64,000 nt of DNA from Mantamonas sphyraenae (GCA_026936335.1 JAPMXV010000029.1:558001-622000); one strand, 5' to 3'; shown: positions 8,682 through 19,865, counted from the stretch's first letter. The notes: generated by a model not told the origin, from the sequence alone. Numbers and translations: made by a program.

Positions 8682-8898
8682 TTGGAGGACATGGGGACAT
8701 AGGGAGAAGTCGGAGGGGTAGTTTGATTTCAGGGCTGGCCTGGAGACACCCAGAACGCTACGCTCGACGAAGAGCAACACATGGGGGACCTGTGGAGAGT
8801 TTCACCTACTCCGCAGGTGAAGTGGACGAGCTTCATCGTTGCTTGTACCCTTGCTGTTGTTGTTGTCAGCGTTTATGTCTGTGTGCACAGCCCGCTGC
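8682..8898 (-). repeat. Right terminal inverted repeat (5' side of the element gene)
   Basis: The reverse complement partner of 3264-3480. Here the internal stem-loop is longer and perfect: TTCACCT, loop GCGGAGT, AGGTGAA (8801-8821). It lies about 120 bp upstream of the element gene's start codon and so probably contains or overlaps its promoter. The outer edge is about 95 bp beyond the stop codon of the TauE/SafE gene. Confidence 0.85.
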
Positions 8899-8992
8899 AT
8901 TCAGCTGCACTGGTTCCACCCGGATGTACATTGCTCCCTCCACGCCACTCGAACAACCACCCACACATTCTCATGCTGTGCCTGCAGAGTGA

Positions 8993-10834
8993 TCAGCCGC
9001 ACACGTCGTGGAAGCCCATGTACTTTTGCGAGCGGATCTTTCGCACAATGTTCCACGAGCCATCCACGGTCATAAAGGCACAGGACAGGCCGATGACGAT
9101 GGCAATGCTGAGCACAATATACGACGTCTTCTTGTGCTTCTGCACGTAGTGGTTGATCACCAGCTGGCCAGCAAGGGTGGACACAAAGCCCCAGCAAGCG
9201 TACCAGACGGCATAGTCCCACTGCAGCATGCCCAAACAGATGAACTGTACTGTGGTCGACGAAGACGTAAACAGAATCATAAAGGCACTTGTGGCGGCAG
9301 TCACCTCGGGCAGCATGCCCATCTCAAGCATGAGCGGGCCCTTGACCATGCCTCCGCCAATGCCCAGCAGACCCGCGGCAATGCCTGCCGTGGTGCAGAA
9401 TGCAGGGTACAGCCACACATTGCGCATGTTCCACTGCACGTCGCCCTCGTGAAAGTCGTAGCCCAGTTCGATTTTGCGCAGCCAACGGTTGTGCAGGCGC
9501 AGGCCCGTGAAGTACGTCAACACGAGCAGCAACGGGACGATTGACACAAACACAAGCCAGTACGTGGACGTGCCACACTTGATGCCCACCAAGGATGCTG
9601 CACCCTCGCCTCCCTTGAGCAGGGAGGTCGTCAGGATGCCCACCCAGCACAGAGCGAGGACAAGCACTGTGTTCCAGTTTGTGGTCGACTCCCGATGCTC
9701 AATCTGGTCCAACGTCAGCTGCCGGGGGTCATCCGACTCCTTCAGGTCGTCTGTGGTCAGTCGTGAGCTGTTCAATGCTTCGTTATCGTCCTCGTCGTAC
9801 TCCAATTCAAGAGGGCCCGAGACGTTCTCGCTCGCGAGCCCTCCCTTGGAGCGCACGTCCAGACGCACGTCACCCAGCTTGCTTGCTGCCCCGTGTTCCT
9901 CCTCTTGGTGCTCCTGCGCAACCTGGTGATACCCGGCACGTGTTTCCTGCACGTGCAGCCGATAGCCCTTCTGCGCCGTGCGCCACGTCGTCAGTCCCAG
10001 CACCAGCACAAGTAGAACCACCACCAGCCAGTCCGGAAACACCCGATTGAACAGCACTCCAATCAGAGTGCCACCCAGGGTCATCGGTTCCATCACTGCG
10101 GCCGTGTCAAAGTCAATCAGAGGCCGATTCGCCGTGGGATGCCTCCTGCCCAGGTTGAGCAGAAGGTTTGCGATCGCCCCGCCTGTCCCACACGTCCCAC
10201 AACCACCCTCGACGCCGTGTTAGTCTCCATTGCACCGTTTCCTCTGCCTCTCTCCTCGTTTGCTTCTCTGTGTGCGCTGCAAAAGGGCCCTACCGAAAAT
10301 CGTCGCCTTGCTGAGCGGAATCGCCGCCTGCGGAGGGAAGCCCATGGCCACGATGAACATGGGCACGAGCAAACCGCCGCCGCCAATGCCACCTCCTGCT
10401 GCCAGAGCACAGAAAACAATGGCCAGAATGGTGCCCAGCCAGTCGGATGCAAGGAAGTTGGGGAACAGTGGCTTGTGCTTGCACAAACTTCGGCCTGTAC
10501 TCTCTTGTTGCACACAGATCAGGTCCGGGTCACGGCACTGTTCGGTTGTGCTGCACATTCTGTGTGGATGAGGCCATGCACGTGCGTGCACCACCGTGGC
10601 GTCAGCTCCTGCGGGCGGCTGTCCGTTGCGTGACCCTCTTGACACCTCTCTCTCTTTGTCCGCTTACCCGCACGTGCCCTGCCCGTCCGTCGAGTTGGAC
10701 AGGCACACAAAGCCAAACTCGCAGTCCACCACTTGGTTGGCCACTTCGCACGAGTCTGGTGAAGGCGCAAACTTGGCCGTCGCCGCTGTGGCCAGTAAGG
10801 CCACCACAACGATTCCCAGGAAGACGCGAACCAT
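8993..10834 (-). CDS. TauE/SafE-family membrane transporter with Cys-rich N-terminal domain
   Basis: A 537-residue secreted-start membrane protein in the TauE/SafE family (sulfite, sulfoacetate or other anion export; the substrate cannot be read from sequence). Three exons: 10668-10834, 10294-10550, 8993-10182, in matching phase. The order is a signal peptide (MVRVFLGIVVVALLATAATA), a short luminal or extracellular segment with about eight cysteines, the first transport repeat with ALAAGGGIGGGGLLVPMFI, a long acidic cytoplasmic loop, and the second repeat with LLGIGGGMVKGPLMLEMGML. The twin GIGGG-type motifs are the family signature. The layout, including the N-terminal cysteines, resembles the plant and protist branch. 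The start chosen gives a clean signal peptide; upstream in-frame ATGs would bury it. Confidence 0.88.
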
Positions 10835-10969
10835 TCGATTTGCTGTGGCTTCGCGTCCGCCTGCACCATCCACATGCTCCCAATCCTCATCCGGTTTCAT
10901 TCCCCATGCCTCCCTTCTCTTGTGCACATTGTTCATGTTGCAGGTTACAGCTCCGTGCATGCAGCCAGC

Positions 10970-12489
10970 CTAGAACAGCAGCGACTCGTTGAGACGCACG
11001 GGCAACTCTGGCAGCTTGTGCTCGGGCAGATCGGTCAGCTTCTCCAGCGTGAGGACATTGAACCGGAATGCCTTCATGGCCGACACGTTGTCCTGGAACT
11101 TCCACTGCGTCAGATTCTGTCGCAGCCTCTCCAGCAGTACGTCGTTGGCGTCCAGCAGGTCTTCAATCTTGCGTCCTCGTTCGTTCTTTACATTGTTGTC
11201 CACCAGCGACGTGGACATCGACCGTGCCCTTCCGTGCGACTCGTTCCTTCGTGACACGTTCTTCCCTGCCCGCTTGTCCAGTTGGTCGCTCTCCACCTGC
11301 CCTTCCATCCACTGGTACCGCATCGCCACGTCTCGCACGCTTTTGTTCGGCAGCATGAATGCAAGCTTGATGAATGCCTCCAACTCGTTCTCCGTCTGCT
11401 CCAGCAATCTGTGGTGCATTGGCAAAAACCGCAGCCGTGGGTGGCGGGCACACACGCGGGTGATGCCGTGTCAGTTTGCCGGGAGGAAGGTGGGTGGCCA
11501 TTTTCCAAGCCCCCGTTTGTGTTTTCCCTTGCGTTCTCAGCACAGCTTGCATGGTGGCTGCAACACGAACAGCCATCGTGCATCATGCACACATCCACGC
11601 TCACCGCACCCACACTCACACACGCTGCTTACCTTGGCAGCCTCGATTCCAGCGTCTGCTGCTCCTCAGAACTCCATTCCACCTTGGCCAGCTCGGTGGC
11701 CAGAGTCTTTTTCGCGCTGCTCTTCTTCTTCTTCCTCCGTGTTCCCTTGCCTCCCTTGCCCTTGTTCCCCGACTTGCTCGACCCCTTCTTCTTGCCTTTG
11801 GATCCAGATGATGACGATGATTCGCCTGACGGCGAGGGCGTTTTCGAAGGCGACGACGACATCGACGTCTTGTGCTCTGTGTACATGTTGCTCAGTCCCC
11901 TGCCCGTCAGCATGGACGAGCGCTCATCACGGTTGGGCACCGAGTTGGCCCTTCGCCGTGTGGATGTCAACACCTGCTGGCGCAGCGAGCGTATTTCCGG
12001 GGCAGGTTTGTGTCGCCGATGCAAGTCCCGTTCCATCATCTGTGCAAACGGCTCCGACGCCATGTAGCCACCTGACCCGCCCCCACGTATGGACATTCCC
12101 CGATCATCGTCGTGGGATGTGTGTATGCTGCTGCCCATCAGGCCGCTGTCCTCGTCCATGGCGTCGCTGTTGCTGCCGGACAGGTCTCCGAGACCCAGGC
12201 CAACGCCGAGTTCGATGCCCAGCGCCAGTGTCGCGTCGTCGATGTCCAGGTCAAACACGTCCGACGAGTCCATGTCTCCTTCCACCGGCTGTCGCAATGG
12301 CGACTGGGTTGTCGACTCGCTGTATTCCGACGAAAAGTCACTCCACGTGTCGTCCTGGTCACGCATCTCACTGAAGGCCCTCCCCGCACGTCCGTCCCTG
12401 CCCTCTGCAAACTCCTCCAGTGCAGGCACTGTAATGTCTGCGTGCTCGTCTTCCTGCTCGTCCGCAAAGTATGGCTCGTCGATGTCCAT
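10970..12489 (-). CDS. SANT-like protein with DUF3755 tail
   Basis: A 431-residue nuclear-type protein in two exons (11633-12489 and 10970-11408). The N-terminal 280 residues are acidic and Ser/Gly-rich with a Lys-rich block. The conserved part begins at VEWSSEEQQTLE and, across the intron, continues with IKLAFMLPNKSVRDVAMRY, matching the plant and oomycete family whose core reads K-x-VRDVALRCRWM. The C-terminal segment LLERLRQNLTQWKFQDNVSA matches the DUF3755 pattern (hydrophobic helix around N, L and Q). In plants these are uncharacterised nuclear proteins; DNA or chromatin binding is an inference from the SANT/Myb-like helix pattern. The start is the ATG at 12487-12489. An in-frame extension to 12576 would overlap the divergent AKTIP start and is less likely. 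The two genes probably share a 69-bp promoter. Confidence 0.8.
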
Positions 12490-12558
12490 TGTCCTCGCGA
12501 ACGACGAATTTCTGGCGGCCCCAGCGCAGCCAGCCAAACCCTTTCCGCCCCCAGGTCC

Positions 12559-13490
12559 ATGTCGTCCACTGCGCAAGACGACGCAGACACTGCAGAGGCC
12601 TCTTCACCCTCTTCCGCCTCCTTCAGTGACTACTACAAGGAGTACTACCTCAGCATGGAGTACAAGGCCCTCTGCGAGAACACCACCCAAGGGGTGTACG
12701 TCGTTCCGGCCTACGAAGCCCAAGGTGAGGACTCACACACCGTACCTTCTTGCCCTTGTCTCTCTGCACCCGGCTGCTCCCCCAGCACCCTTTCCTCTCT
12801 GACCGCCCACTGTGTGTGTCCCATGTTCCCCCATCGCTCACACGGCCCTCCCGCAGAATGGCACGGCGTCCTCTTTCTCAAGAACGGGCCCTACCGCGGC
12901 GGCATCTTCAAGTTTAGCATCATGCTGCCCAGCGAGTGAGTGTGCATCCCCTCCCCCGTTTCCCCTCATCCCCATTCGATCCCGCGTGCTCGGTTCTCAC
13001 ACTCTGTCGTCTGACCAGCTTCCCCAACGCTGTACCGGAAGTCAAGTTCTTCTCGCGGGTCTACCATCCGCAGATCGATCCACGAGAGGGCTGGCTCAGT
13101 CTGGACGCCGCCTTTCCCGAGTGGACGCCCAATCACAGCCGCCTGTACGAGCTTGTGGCCCACGTCAAAGACATCTTTGTGCACGTCAGCGCCGAACAGC
13201 CGTACAACGCCGACGCCGCCAAACTGCTCGACAGCGACAAGCAGGCCTTTCAAAAACAAGTGGTGGCCTGTGTCAAGGAAAGCATCGACAACAGGTTCCT
13301 CAACATGCATGACTCCCACCTCACCTTTTCCCACTGGGACGAACAGCTCTACGAGCCCCTCCTCAACAAAGTCCTCGGCCGCACCTCCTCCACCTCCTCC
13401 TCTGTACAGAAAGACGGCAACAACGGCACCAATGACGATGGTTCCAACAACACAGAACAAGACTCGGGCTGGTTTGGCGGCTGGTTTTGA
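12559..13490 (+). CDS. AKTIP: AKTIP/FTS, catalytically inactive ubiquitin E2-like protein
   Basis: A 238-residue E2-fold protein of the Fused Toes (FTS/AKTIP) family, the subunit that with FHIP and Hook proteins links endosomes to dynein. Exons: 12559-12724, 12857-12935, 13019-13490, all in phase. The sequence shows DYYKEYYLSMEY at the start, WHGVLFLKNGPYRGGIFKF, then PEVKFFSRVYHPQIDP and GWLSLDAAFPEW. In active E2 enzymes the last region carries the catalytic cysteine (HPN...C-L); here the position is filled by Leu/Ser, as in AKTIP of other species, so no ubiquitin transfer is expected. The C-terminal tail is Ser/Asn-rich and ends WFGGWF. The stop is 35 bp from the stop of the convergent threonine aldolase gene. 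Confidence 0.9.
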
Positions 13491-13525
13491 TGCAGCCCAG
13501 CACATGAAACGGGACGTTGATCTCA

Positions 13526-14653
13526 TCACTCTTCTTCCTTGGCAGCACCAACCAGCTCACGCAGCCCATCCAGCAGCATGTCGATGTGCTCATCTGTGAT
13601 CTGGTAGTGCGTCACCAGACGGTTCCCGTAGCCACTCATGCCGTCGATGACGACGCCGTGCTTGTCCTTGAGCTCCTGCGCAGCATGAGCCCAGTCCAGT
13701 CCCAGCTCCGTCGAGTCCACAAACACCACGTTGGTGTCTGGTTCTTGGTCCTCGTCGAAGGCCACGCCGCCTGCGTCAACCAGCTTGAACCCCATGCTGC
13801 GCAGTCCCTTGGCGAGAGTCTTTGCGCGTGCGTGGTCTTGCTCCATGAGAGGCCAGTGCTCCTTGATGCCATACAGTCCTGCTGCAGCCAGCATGCCAGC
13901 CTGACGCATGCCTCCTCCCATGCTCTTTCGAGCCTCGCGACAAATGTCCACAAAGTCCTTGTCGCCCACAATCACAGCTCCACACGGGGCTCCCAGGCCC
14001 TTGGACAGACACAACGCTGCACTGTCCACGCAGGCATAATACTCCTTCAGCGTCGTGCCTGTCGCCGCTACGCTGTTCCACACCCGGGCTCCATCTGCGT
14101 GGACTTGCACCCCGTGCGCCTGAGCCACAGCGTAGATGGCCTGCATGTGCTCCAGCGTCATTGGCACGCCCCCCAACGGGTTCTCCACAAGGATGAGCGT
14201 GGTGATGGGCGTGTGAAAGTCGTGCGTGCTGTGGATCTCGCTTTCAATCTGCTCAGCCGTCAGGTGCCGTTCGCCCTCCAGCGGCAGCAGCGGCTTGGCT
14301 TGGATGTGCGAGTGCACCGCCAAACCACTCAGCTCGTGGCAATACATGTGTGCACGCTTGTCCACAATCACCTCCTTGAACAGCTCGGGTCTGCGCACCG
14401 TGTGCACCTTTGCGCAGATCTGGTTGCCCATGCACAGCGTAGGCACAAACAGACCGGCCTCCTTCCCACACAACTCCGCTACATACTCTTCCAACTCCTT
14501 TGTCGTCGGATCCTCCTGCATCACGTCGTCTCCCACCACAGCCTCCATCATTGCCTTTTTCATCCCGTTCGTTGGCACAGTCACCGTGTCTGAGCGGTAG
14601 TCCACCAGAAGCTCCTGGTTCACGCTCATATCAGCCGTCTCGCTTGTGCTCAT
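13526..14653 (-). CDS. L-threonine aldolase (low specificity)
   Basis: A 375-residue, intronless PLP enzyme that cleaves L-threonine or L-allo-threonine to glycine and acetaldehyde. It opens with the family signature [15 protein letters not shown], followed by [11 protein letters not shown], the substrate/PLP-contacting region HADGARVWN, and the PLP-lysine segment [26 protein letters not shown] then matches the conserved helix after the lysine. Length and full collinearity fit the GLY1/LtaE family. No targeting peptide is obvious, so cytosolic. The start is ATG 14651-14653; longer in-frame readings run into the COQ5 upstream region and are probably non-coding. Confidence 0.93.
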   Translation of the reverse strand: MSTSETADMSVNQELLVDYRSDTVTVPTNGMKKAMMEAVVGDDVMQEDPTTKELEEYVAELCGKEAGLFVPTLCMGNQICAKVHTVRRPELFKEVIVDKRAHMYCHELSGLAVHSHIQAKPLLPLEGERHLTAEQIESEIHSTHDFHTPITTLILVENPLGGVPMTLEHMQAIYAVAQAHGVQVHADGARVWNSVAATGTTLKEYYACVDSAALCLSKGLGAPCGAVIVGDKDFVDICREARKSMGGGMRQAGMLAAAGLYGIKEHWPLMEQDHARAKTLAKGLRSMGFKLVDAGGVAFDEDQEPDTNVVFVDSTELGLDWAHAAQELKDKHGVVIDGMSGYGNRLVTHYQITDEHIDMLLDGLRELVGAAKEEE

Positions 14654-14852
14654 GCTTGTTCTTCTTGTCTGTGTGTTGAGAAAGAGGATGGTCCCACCGA
14701 CGCGGCGCGGCCACGGCCGTTTGCAATTCCTGGTTTGCCGTTGGAGGGTATGGGCATGCAGGTACGCCAAATGGAGGCGAATGCATGTGGTGGTGGAGAT
14801 GACACAGCTCATCTGTCCCACCTGTGCTGCCATTGGACCAACCAGTTCCTTC

Positions 14853-15842
14853 ATGTTCTCGCGAGCAGCAGCAGGTCCAAGCAGGACCGTATTTGACGGT
14901 GCACTGCAAGCAACGCGCAACAATGCATTCCAGGGCTTGGCTACTGTGCGCACGTTGACGATAGACACGGCGGAGCGCAAGTCGGAAGCGAATCGCAACA
15001 CGACCCACTTTGGGTTCAGTGAGGTGGATGTGGAACAGAAAAAGGACATGGTTGGCGAAGTGTTTCACAAAGTGGCCGACAAGTACGATCTCATGAACGA
15101 CGTCATGAGTCTGGGCGTACACAGGTTGTGGAAGGACTACTTTGTCTCCCGTGTGGCTCCGGAGCCTGGTCAAACGATCCTCGACATGGCTGGTGGAACA
15201 GGTAGGTGGTACTCAGCCTCTTCTTTCCATCTCCCGCCCTCTTGCTGTCCATCCCGCTGACCTCGTCCAGGTGATATCGCCTTTCGCATGATCGACGAAT
15301 TGGCGACGACCGAGCCCGCGCGCGGCTCGACGCAGCAGGATTCGCACGTCATCGTGTCTGATATCAATCCCTCCATGCTCCAGGTTGGCAAGGAACGCAT
15401 GCGCGCTCGCCATGTGCCTCAGAACGTGCAGGTCTCTTGGCTCGAGGCCGACGCCGAGAACTTGCCCCTGCAGGACAATGCCATCGACGTGTACACTATT
15501 GCCTTTGGCATCCGCAATGTCACTCGAATCGACCAAGCCCTCCGCGAAGCACACCGTGTTCTTCGTCCCGGTGGCCGCTTCATGTGCCTCGAGTTTTCCG
15601 AGGTGGAACAACCACTCCTCGAGCGCATCTACGAAGCGTACTCATTCAACGTCATCCCGCCCATGGGTGAGTTGGTGGCCAACGATGCAGAGAGCTACCA
15701 GTACCTTGTCGAGTCCATCCGTCAGTTCCCCAACCAGGTCGCCTTTTCACAGATGATTGAGGAGGCCGGGTTCCAGGGCGTCACCTTTGAGTCGCTCACC
15801 CTTGGTGTCGTTGCCATCCACACGGGCATCAAGTGGTGGTGA
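14853..15842 (+). CDS. COQ5: COQ5, 2-methoxy-6-polyprenyl-1,4-benzoquinol methylase
   Basis: A 306-residue SAM-dependent C-methyltransferase of ubiquinone synthesis (UbiE/COQ5 family), acting in the mitochondrial matrix. Exons 14853-15201 and 15271-15842 join inside the SAM-binding motif [14 protein letters not shown]. Other signatures are [20 protein letters not shown] near the start, [20 protein letters not shown] and the C-terminal [12 protein letters not shown]. The N-terminal 50 residues ([16 protein letters not shown]...) are basic, Ser/Ala-rich and lack acids, fitting a mitochondrial presequence. The intron is only 69 bases. Upstream in-frame codons to about 14646 exist but overlap the divergent aldolase start, so ATG 14853 is preferred. 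Confidence 0.93.
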
Positions 15843-15963
15843 CATGGAGCACACAGACAACGAGGTGAACTGAAAAAAACAAAGACCACGGCAATGGACA
15901 ACCGATGCGTTCAGTTCGATTGTTCATTGTGAACCGTGCATGTCGTCTCCGCACACACCACTC

Positions 15964-16917
15964 TCACCACAGCATGTCTGAAATGCGTCCGTTTTGTTTC
16001 TTGACTCGAGATGATGCAGAGGTGACGCTGCGATCGAGTTCGTCCAGGATCTCGTTGTGTTCGTCCAGTTCGTGGCCGATCTCCAGACCCATGTGCTTGA
16101 GCTCACTCACTGCCGAAGCTATACTTTCCACCCGTTGTTCTTGGTCTTGTGTCAGACCGCTGCTGCTTTCTTGCTTCTGCACTTGCCCACCCGCACTCTC
16201 AAACACGTCTGTGCGTTCGGTGCCGCTGCGGTGATCGACCACACGCACACTCTGCTGCGACGCGCTCCCCCTTCGGCTGTTGCTCTCAGCCTCAATCTTC
16301 TGTACACGTGCACTGCTTGACGACTCAGTGCCAGCCTGCTGCTCGGGCGGGCCGTAGAAATAGTTCCCCACCTGCCCCCACCACGACTCGATCGTTGTCA
16401 TGTAGTAGTCTGCATAGTTCATGCTGTCTTCGATTTGGTCCAGCTGCTTCGCTGTTCGCTTCAGCGTCTCCTTCTGCGCCTGCAGGTCGTCCAGAATCGA
16501 CGCACCCACATCCCTGCTTTCCGCAGCCATGGCTTCTGTGTGCTCCAGTCCTGTGTGTTTGCGGTGTGTTGATTGGACGTGTTAGTCTCTCCGACACTCA
16601 CACCTGTGCTCTGGTCGGGGCTGTGGCATGTGTCCACGCGGTCACCTACGCGAGTCGATCCGTTCGCTCGGCGAATTCTCTACAGGTTGGTACGCGCCCG
16701 CAAACAGTTCCCTGCGTTGTGCATCCTGTGTCCACCTGTCCATGGTGCTTTTGATCAGAGTCACAGCGCTGGAGGCCCTCCCTCCCATCTGCACCTCCCA
16801 CACACCGTCCCGTCGTGTGGAAATGACCACCACCGTTCTGCTCCCTTCCTTGAGCTGGACAGACTCCACTTCATCAAAGGAGACGTCGCACACCGCCTTC
16901 CCCAAGCCTGATTCCAT
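15964..16917 (-). CDS. Qb+Qc SNARE (SNAP-25/29-like) with extra N-terminal domain
   Basis: A membrane-fusion SNARE with two helices in one chain. Exon 16650-16917 joins exon 15964-16550 so that the split codon restores RIDSRLEHTEAMAAES. The Qb helix runs from there through VGASILDDLQAQKETLKRT; after a Gln/Ser-rich linker the Qc helix reads HMGLEIGHELDEHNEILDEL and ends IS-DMLW near the C-terminus. There is no C-terminal membrane anchor, as in SNAP-25/29. The unusual part is the first 90 residues (FDEVESVQLKEGSRTVVVIS, then a helix), which look like a small beta-sandwich-plus-helix domain, possibly PH-like; this is inference. The frame stays open upstream of ATG 16917 to about 17020, so a further 5' exon is possible. 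Minimum length 284 aa. Confidence 0.75.
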
Positions 16918-17171
16918 GCTTAAGCCTCCTGCACACACCGTAAGGGTTCCTGCATACTCCTCATTCGCCTCGACGTCGACCAGGGTGCTTCGGTCAAACT
17001 CTGCGTGCCAACCGCGCGCGTGTCAGCCTCCATCACTCTTGCGATCTCTCAAACGTGCCCCTTGCATCGTCTCTGTCGGTCCCACGTACTGGCGATACGT
17101 CTGTTCATGCGAGGGGGGGGGTGCGGTGTTTCGTTGCGGCCGCTGGGGCAAAACCCCTCGACCCTCACGGC

Positions 17172-19865
17172 ATGCGCAAGCTGTTTGTGGTGATTGAGGA
17201 GGCGTCGGTGAAGAAGAAGGGCACCTACTTTGTGGTGGTGCACCTTGGCCACCTTCACGCGATGCTCCCCAAGCAGCGCAACAGGACAGAGGTGGTCACG
17301 GATTCCAAGAAGGCCAAATTCGAGCAGCACCACTTCCCGTTTGACCTGCCCTACGAGCTCACCCTCAGCCACGAGCCCCACCTGCTCTTTGAGCTACTCA
17401 CCATCGACCTGGAGGCGACGTCGAGTGGGGCCACCCTCCTCGCTGCAGGTCGTTTCGACCTACCCATGAAGAAATTGAGCAACGGGTACAGGTACGTGCA
17501 CAGAGCGATCCCCACAATCCACACAGGACCCAGCTGACACCCCTCGCTGCTCTGTGTGTCCCACCCCTTGCCAAATTCTGAATGCACGTGTCCACAGGGC
17601 CCTTCTTAAGATCCCTCTGGTGCTGGTCGACACAGAGGAGAGCGCTGGTTTCGTGCGTTGCTCGCGGCTTGCTTCCCGCGCGGCATCCCCCCAGACACAC
17701 CCCGGCACACTCACACCAAGCCACACGCGACTCCCCATTGCCTCTGTACACGGCGTGGATACACACACCCGCTGTGGATACTCTTACTACCGGGCACATC
17801 GCACAGATCAAGGTCGTAGTTCGGCTAGAAGAGACGGTGGAGGAGTCGGACCCGGAGCTGATAGGCCCCATGCGAACAGAGTCTGCCCTGCACGTCTCTC
17901 CACGCATGTCGTCGTCGTCCAGAAACTCCAGAAAGACGCCCCTGAGTGTGGAACCACGGCTACCGGGCAAAGGCAAAGAGATTGCCCCCTTGGATATGGG
18001 AAGCAGCTCGGCGTTGTTTGTGCCGGCAGCACACATCGACCGCAAGAGCCCACGCGAACGAGCCCTGTCGCGCGAGAGTGCCATGCGATCGCCTTCTACG
18101 CGATCGCCCTCCATGGTCAACAGTCTCACCGTGGGTGGCAGTGTGTCTCGTGGCATGAGCTCGGCTGCCTCCAACGTCTCCTTTGTTCACTCTCAAGTCG
18201 GAGGCACCTCTGCCGCAGATACCAAACCTCTCAATGATGATCTCACACTGCGCAAATCGTACTATTTGCCAGCGCAGATGCTTGTGTATGCCCTGTTGCT
18301 GTCGGGGCCCTGTGTCGGCTGGCTCTTCTTCCAGGCCGCCTACTCGCAGAGCCTGCATGACAAAGATCCCTTTGTCGATATCAATTCCTACCCATCCCTG
18401 GAACGATGGCTCTACGCCGCAGAGACTCCCATTATTTCTGTGCGTTGATTATCGCCGCCTGTTTGCTTTGCCACGTTTGCCCACGGCCCACTGACACACA
18501 ACCATCCTTCGAACGGCGGCACCATCCCGCCTGCGCACAGATCACAAATTTCCTTTGCGTGGTTGTCCTCACCCTGCGCATGATGTACGGCCAGGAAAAG
18601 TGCAAATCTGTGCCGTTGCTGATAGGCTTGCCCGTCGCGCTGCTCTTGCTCGCCACAGAATTGGCGTGCGTGCTCATTGCGTATGCCGAGGAACCCAGTG
18701 TGCAGCCTGTGCTTCTGGGTGCCAGCTCCTACTCCATTGCTTCGGCCCTTGTGTATTTTCTGGTCGTCAGCCTCGCGTGCTGGTACGCAGCTTCCACGGT
18801 CGGGTTCCGAGCTTTGGACCCGGGCCTCGCTCTCAAGTTTACTCTTCCCTTTGTGCTCGACACCCTCCTCACGTTTATTGGCTACTATATCTTTCCGGTC
18901 ATGTTTGGGTACTCGGATTTCCTCAAGCTCGTCACAGCGGTCATCCAGCCCCTGTACTTTGAGCTGGTCGCATTCAGTAGGTTTCCGGCTGAGCCGGCGT
19001 GTTGTGTTGTGGTGTGGAAGCCCCGAGGGGCGGGATGACGCACAGAGTGTGGATGAGCAACTGACCACCGAAGGGGTTTCTGGAAACAGTCGTCCGCTCA
19101 AGCATGGGCATTCTGGACCCGACGATACCATTCAGCAGGCACCTGATGGTGTTTGCCCCCAATCTCTCGGGCTTGATGATGTCACGCTATCTGGTGTTGC
19201 AATTGACAGACTACTTTTTCGGGATGTTAATCACCATCGTGTTTACGCTGGCCGACTTTTTCGTACTGGTGATGATGCTGCGTCGCAACATCGTTGGCAC
19301 CCAATGGGCCATTCGATACGTTCAGCAGCCCCTCAAGGTGCGAGAAGAGGAGGCGGAGCGCTCGTACGACTTTCAGACGCCAACGCCGCGACCTATCTCC
19401 TCGGCCCTGGCCAGTTTGAGTCTGACTCGAGGGAACGCAGTGACGCCAATGGGCGTGTCGCCCAGCTCGGTGTCGTTGACGGGCAACACAGCTCCAGATC
19501 CGTTCCATCCGGACAAGCTGTTGAACGTGAACGCACAAAAGTTCCTCACGGCGGAATCGATTCTGGCACACACGCTTGCGTCGTTCTGCGCCTCTTTTAT
19601 CAGCTTTGCGTTTGTGTTGATTGTGCGAGCACAGCGTGATCCCAGCACAGACGCCAGTTTTGTGGCGACGCTGTTTTCGCTCAACCTTGGCCTGACTCTG
19701 GTGATGCTCGTGGCCAGCTTTCACTTTCTGGCCAAGTACCAGGACATCCCCATTGTGGAGGTAGCGTACTCGCTGCGTGGCAATATGAACTGGACGCACG
19801 CGGCCACCGTGTTTGCCCACAGCCAGTTTGTCCTCTTTGCCAACCTGGTGGTGTTTGTGAGGTGA
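17172..19865 (+). CDS. Orphan protein: N-terminal C2-like domain plus multiple membrane spans
   Basis: Five exons (17172-17491, 17598-17652, 17807-18439, 18541-18976, 19090-19865) join in phase to 739 residues. Residues 1-140 look like an NT-C2/C2 beta-sandwich: KLFVVIEEASVKKKGTYFVV, then alternating strands and IKVVVRLEE as the last strand. A Ser/Arg-rich, probably phosphorylated linker of 130 residues follows. The rest has about eight hydrophobic segments, for example MLVYALLLSGPCVGWLFF, LLIGLPVALLLLATELACVL, ASALVYFLVVSLACWYAAST and a last pair ending in LFANLVVFVR. I do not recognise the membrane part; it is not an obvious transporter or channel family. A C2-like domain on a polytopic protein would suggest membrane-contact or lipid-regulated function, but nothing in the sequence proves it. 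Exon joins are well supported by phase. Confidence 0.7.

Larger units (their letters stand above)
3264..8898. mobile_element. Inverted-repeat element carrying a Fanzor/TnpB-like gene
   Basis: A 5.6-kb unit bounded by imperfect terminal inverted repeats of about 210 bp, with one intronless gene on the minus strand filling nearly all the interior. The well-conserved core of the repeats is 3291-3480 paired with 8682-8872. A further outer 16-mer (3264-3279 versus 8883-8898 reversed) matches at 14 of 16 positions around GTGCAC, so the ends may extend that far. I see no clear target-site duplication outside the ends, and no second open frame or recognisable DDE or tyrosine transposase. The flanking genes are ordinary and intact. 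Fanzor genes are known passengers or drivers of several eukaryotic transposon types; this one appears to travel alone between long inverted repeats. Confidence 0.75.
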
